Of a stretch of DNA of 64,000 nucleotides, positions 62,964 through 64,000 are shown piece by piece. Each line of letters opens with the position of its first letter. Within the stretch, counting starts at the first letter, position 1. Position numbers and translations under genes: made by a program. This DNA is from Porphyrobacter sp. HT-58-2 (lineage in GTDB: Bacteria; Pseudomonadota; Alphaproteobacteria; Sphingomonadales; Sphingomonadaceae), in assembly GCF_002952215.1 (NCBI RefSeq), contig NZ_CP022600.1:620001-684000 (forward strand), given 5' to 3'. The notes below the pieces were generated by a model. The model was not told the origin of the DNA, searched no databases, and was given only the letters and a program-made list of their open reading frames with translations.

Positions 62964-63026
62964 CGGCCACCTCCGGTGGCGCAGACCACCCGCCGGCGGG
63001 TGGTCTGCATCGCGCGTTAGCGCGAT
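62964..63026. repeat. three consecutive hairpins between ftsK and the receptor gene
   Basis: GCCAC-CTCC-GGTGG (about 62966-62979), the perfect 28-bp palindrome with arms GCAGACCACCCGCC and GGCGGGTGGTCTGC (62981-63008), and ATCGCGC-GTTA-GCGCGAT (63009-63026) lie one after another, starting 8 bp after the ftsK stop. They could end the ftsK transcript or form a REP-like element; no T-run follows. Confidence 0.65.
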
Positions 63027-63033
63027 CGCAAAG

Positions 63034-64000
63034 CTAAAGCGGATTCCCGTCCTTGTCTCGGTAGATCTCGCGCCGCCCGACGTGGTTGGCGGGGCCGACA
63101 AAGCCGTCTTCCTCCATCCGTTCGATCCACTTGGCGGCGGTGTTGTAGCCCACGCCCATCTGGCGCTGGAGCCAGCTTCCGGAGGCCTTCTGGTTCTCGA
63201 ACACGATCTGGCAGGCCTGCCGGTACTTGCGTTCTTCCGGGTTGTCCGAGGCGGTGAGATCGTCATCGAAGCCGAAGCCGCCGAAGCCTTCTTCCGGCTC
63301 CTCGGTGACGGCATCGACATATTCGGGGCTGCCCTGGCCGCGCCAGAAATCGGCCACCGCCTCGACTTCCTCGTCCGAAACGAACGGGCCGTGGACACGC
63401 ACCATCGCGCCGGTGTTGGGCTTGTAGAGCATGTCGCCCTTGCCCAGCAGCTGTTCGGCGCCCTGTTCGCCAAGGATGGTGCGGCTGTCGATCCGGCTCG
63501 TCACCTTGAAGCTGATGCGGGTGGGGAGGTTGGCCTTGATCACGCCGGTGATGACATCGACCGAAGGGCGCTGGGTCGCCATGATCAGGTGAATGCCCGC
63601 CGCGCGGCTCTTCTGCGAAAGGCGCTGGATCAGCACTTCGATTTCCTTGCCCACCGTCACCATCAGGTCAGCAAGTTCGTCGACGATCAGCACGATCTGC
63701 GGCAGGGGTTCGTAATCGAGCTGTTCCTCCTCGAACAATTGCTCGCCGGTTTCGGGATCGAAGCCGGTCTGCACCCGGCGGCCCAGTGGCTTGCCCTTGG
63801 CAATCGCGGCGGCGACCTTTTCGTTGAAGGAGTTGATGTTGCGCGAGCTGATGGCGCTCATCATCCGGTAGCGGCGCTCCATTTCCTCGACCGCCCATTT
63901 CAGGGCGCGCACCGACTTGGCAGGTTCGGTCACCACTGGCGAGAGCAGGTGGGGGATGTCGTCATAGGTCTTCAGTTCCAGCACCTTGGGATCGATCAGG
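63034..64000 (-). CDS. ftsK: FtsK DNA translocase, C-terminal part (partial)
   Basis: Only the last ~321 codons are inside the window; the gene begins beyond 64000. FtsK pumps chromosome ends across the division septum and activates XerCD. The motor section shows Walker B IVLIVDELADLM, HLIMATQRPSVDVITG and SRIDSRTILGEQGAEQLLG. The C-terminal gamma winged helix, which reads KOPS sequences, is GSWLQRQMGVGYNTAAKWIE through NHVGRREIY. Its presence near parS sites agrees with an origin-linked envelope/division region in Sphingomonadales, though ftsK position varies. Confidence 0.95.
   Translation of the reverse strand, partial: LIDPKVLELKTYDDIPHLLSPVVTEPAKSVRALKWAVEEMERRYRMMSAISSRNINSFNEKVAAAIAKGKPLGRRVQTGFDPETGEQLFEEEQLDYEPLPQIVLIVDELADLMVTVGKEIEVLIQRLSQKSRAAGIHLIMATQRPSVDVITGVIKANLPTRISFKVTSRIDSRTILGEQGAEQLLGKGDMLYKPNTGAMVRVHGPFVSDEEVEAVADFWRGQGSPEYVDAVTEEPEEGFGGFGFDDDLTASDNPEERKYRQACQIVFENQKASGSWLQRQMGVGYNTAAKWIERMEEDGFVGPANHVGRREIYRDKDGNPL

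Overview
This window looks like a chromosomal segment of a high-GC alphaproteobacterium, most likely order Sphingomonadales and plausibly family Erythrobacteraceae. The reasons are the strong G/C bias at third codon positions, the block DUF3576-leuS-lptE-holA, the suf operon led by an Rrf2 regulator, the rnd-lptC-lptA block, polyhydroxyalkanoate genes, a TonB-dependent receptor, and the predominance of ATGA-type overlapping stop/start codons. The taxonomic call is inference from gene content; no rRNA or tRNA gene was seen. No phage, insertion sequence or CRISPR array was found.

Layout. 1-4.0 kb (minus strand): an iron-sulfur assembly operon, Rrf2 regulator-sufB-127-aa unknown-DUF559 protein-sufC-sufD (cut by the window edge), with four visible ATGA couplings and a readable promoter/operator. 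4.0-7.8 kb: two AraC-type regulators flanking a DUF885 metallohydrolase. 7.8-8.0 kb: a candidate structured small RNA with its own promoter and intrinsic terminator. 8.1-15.5 kb: pyrD, gamma-glutamyltransferase, an acyl-CoA synthetase, a nonsense-interrupted gene, a PhyH-type dioxygenase and acetoacetyl-CoA reductase. 15.8-25.7 kb: a secreted or outer-membrane protein, DUF3576-leuS-lptE-holA, a sugar-phosphate transferase, rnd-lptC-lptA and ung. 25.8-34.5 kb: PHA depolymerase, an ABC exporter, an M13 peptidase, undecaprenyl-diphosphatase, a small membrane protein, phenylalanine hydroxylase and PPK2. 34.6-39.2 kb: a four-gene acyl-CoA operon (acyl-CoA dehydrogenase, class III CoA-transferase, thiolase, hot-dog hydratase). 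39.2-50.9 kb: small lipoproteins, a beta-helix protein, xth-ribA, alkaline phosphatase, a second small-RNA candidate, lolA, rpmG, arfB, a pseudouridine synthase, a pabBC fusion, a HerA-like ATPase and a VOC protein. 51.1-64 kb: aminopeptidase P, an S9 oligopeptidase, a thioesterase, a membrane GGDEF protein, a phosphate-binding lipoprotein, a DUF2157/GDYXXLXY pair, a TonB-dependent receptor and the C-terminus of FtsK.

Functional themes. Several genes serve the cell envelope: LptA, LptC and LptE in lipopolysaccharide export, LolA in lipoprotein transport, UppP and a WbaP/GumD-like enzyme in undecaprenyl-linked glycan synthesis, and FtsK in division. A second theme is carbon and phosphate storage: PHA reductase and depolymerase, PPK2, alkaline phosphatase and a PstS-like protein. 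A third is exported peptidases (DUF885, M13, S9, gamma-glutamyltransferase).

The observations most worth checking are: two ParB/parS-like sites 15 kb apart, which suggest an origin-proximal location; two intergenic small-RNA candidates, each with a recognisable -10 element and an intrinsic terminator; the two non-suf genes translationally embedded in the suf operon; a gene broken by a single in-frame TGA whose 3' end runs into an interspersed repeat that recurs at 51 kb; and several inverted-repeat elements between genes. Most of the window is ordinary core genome, and I do not see an obviously new multi-gene defence or mobile system.
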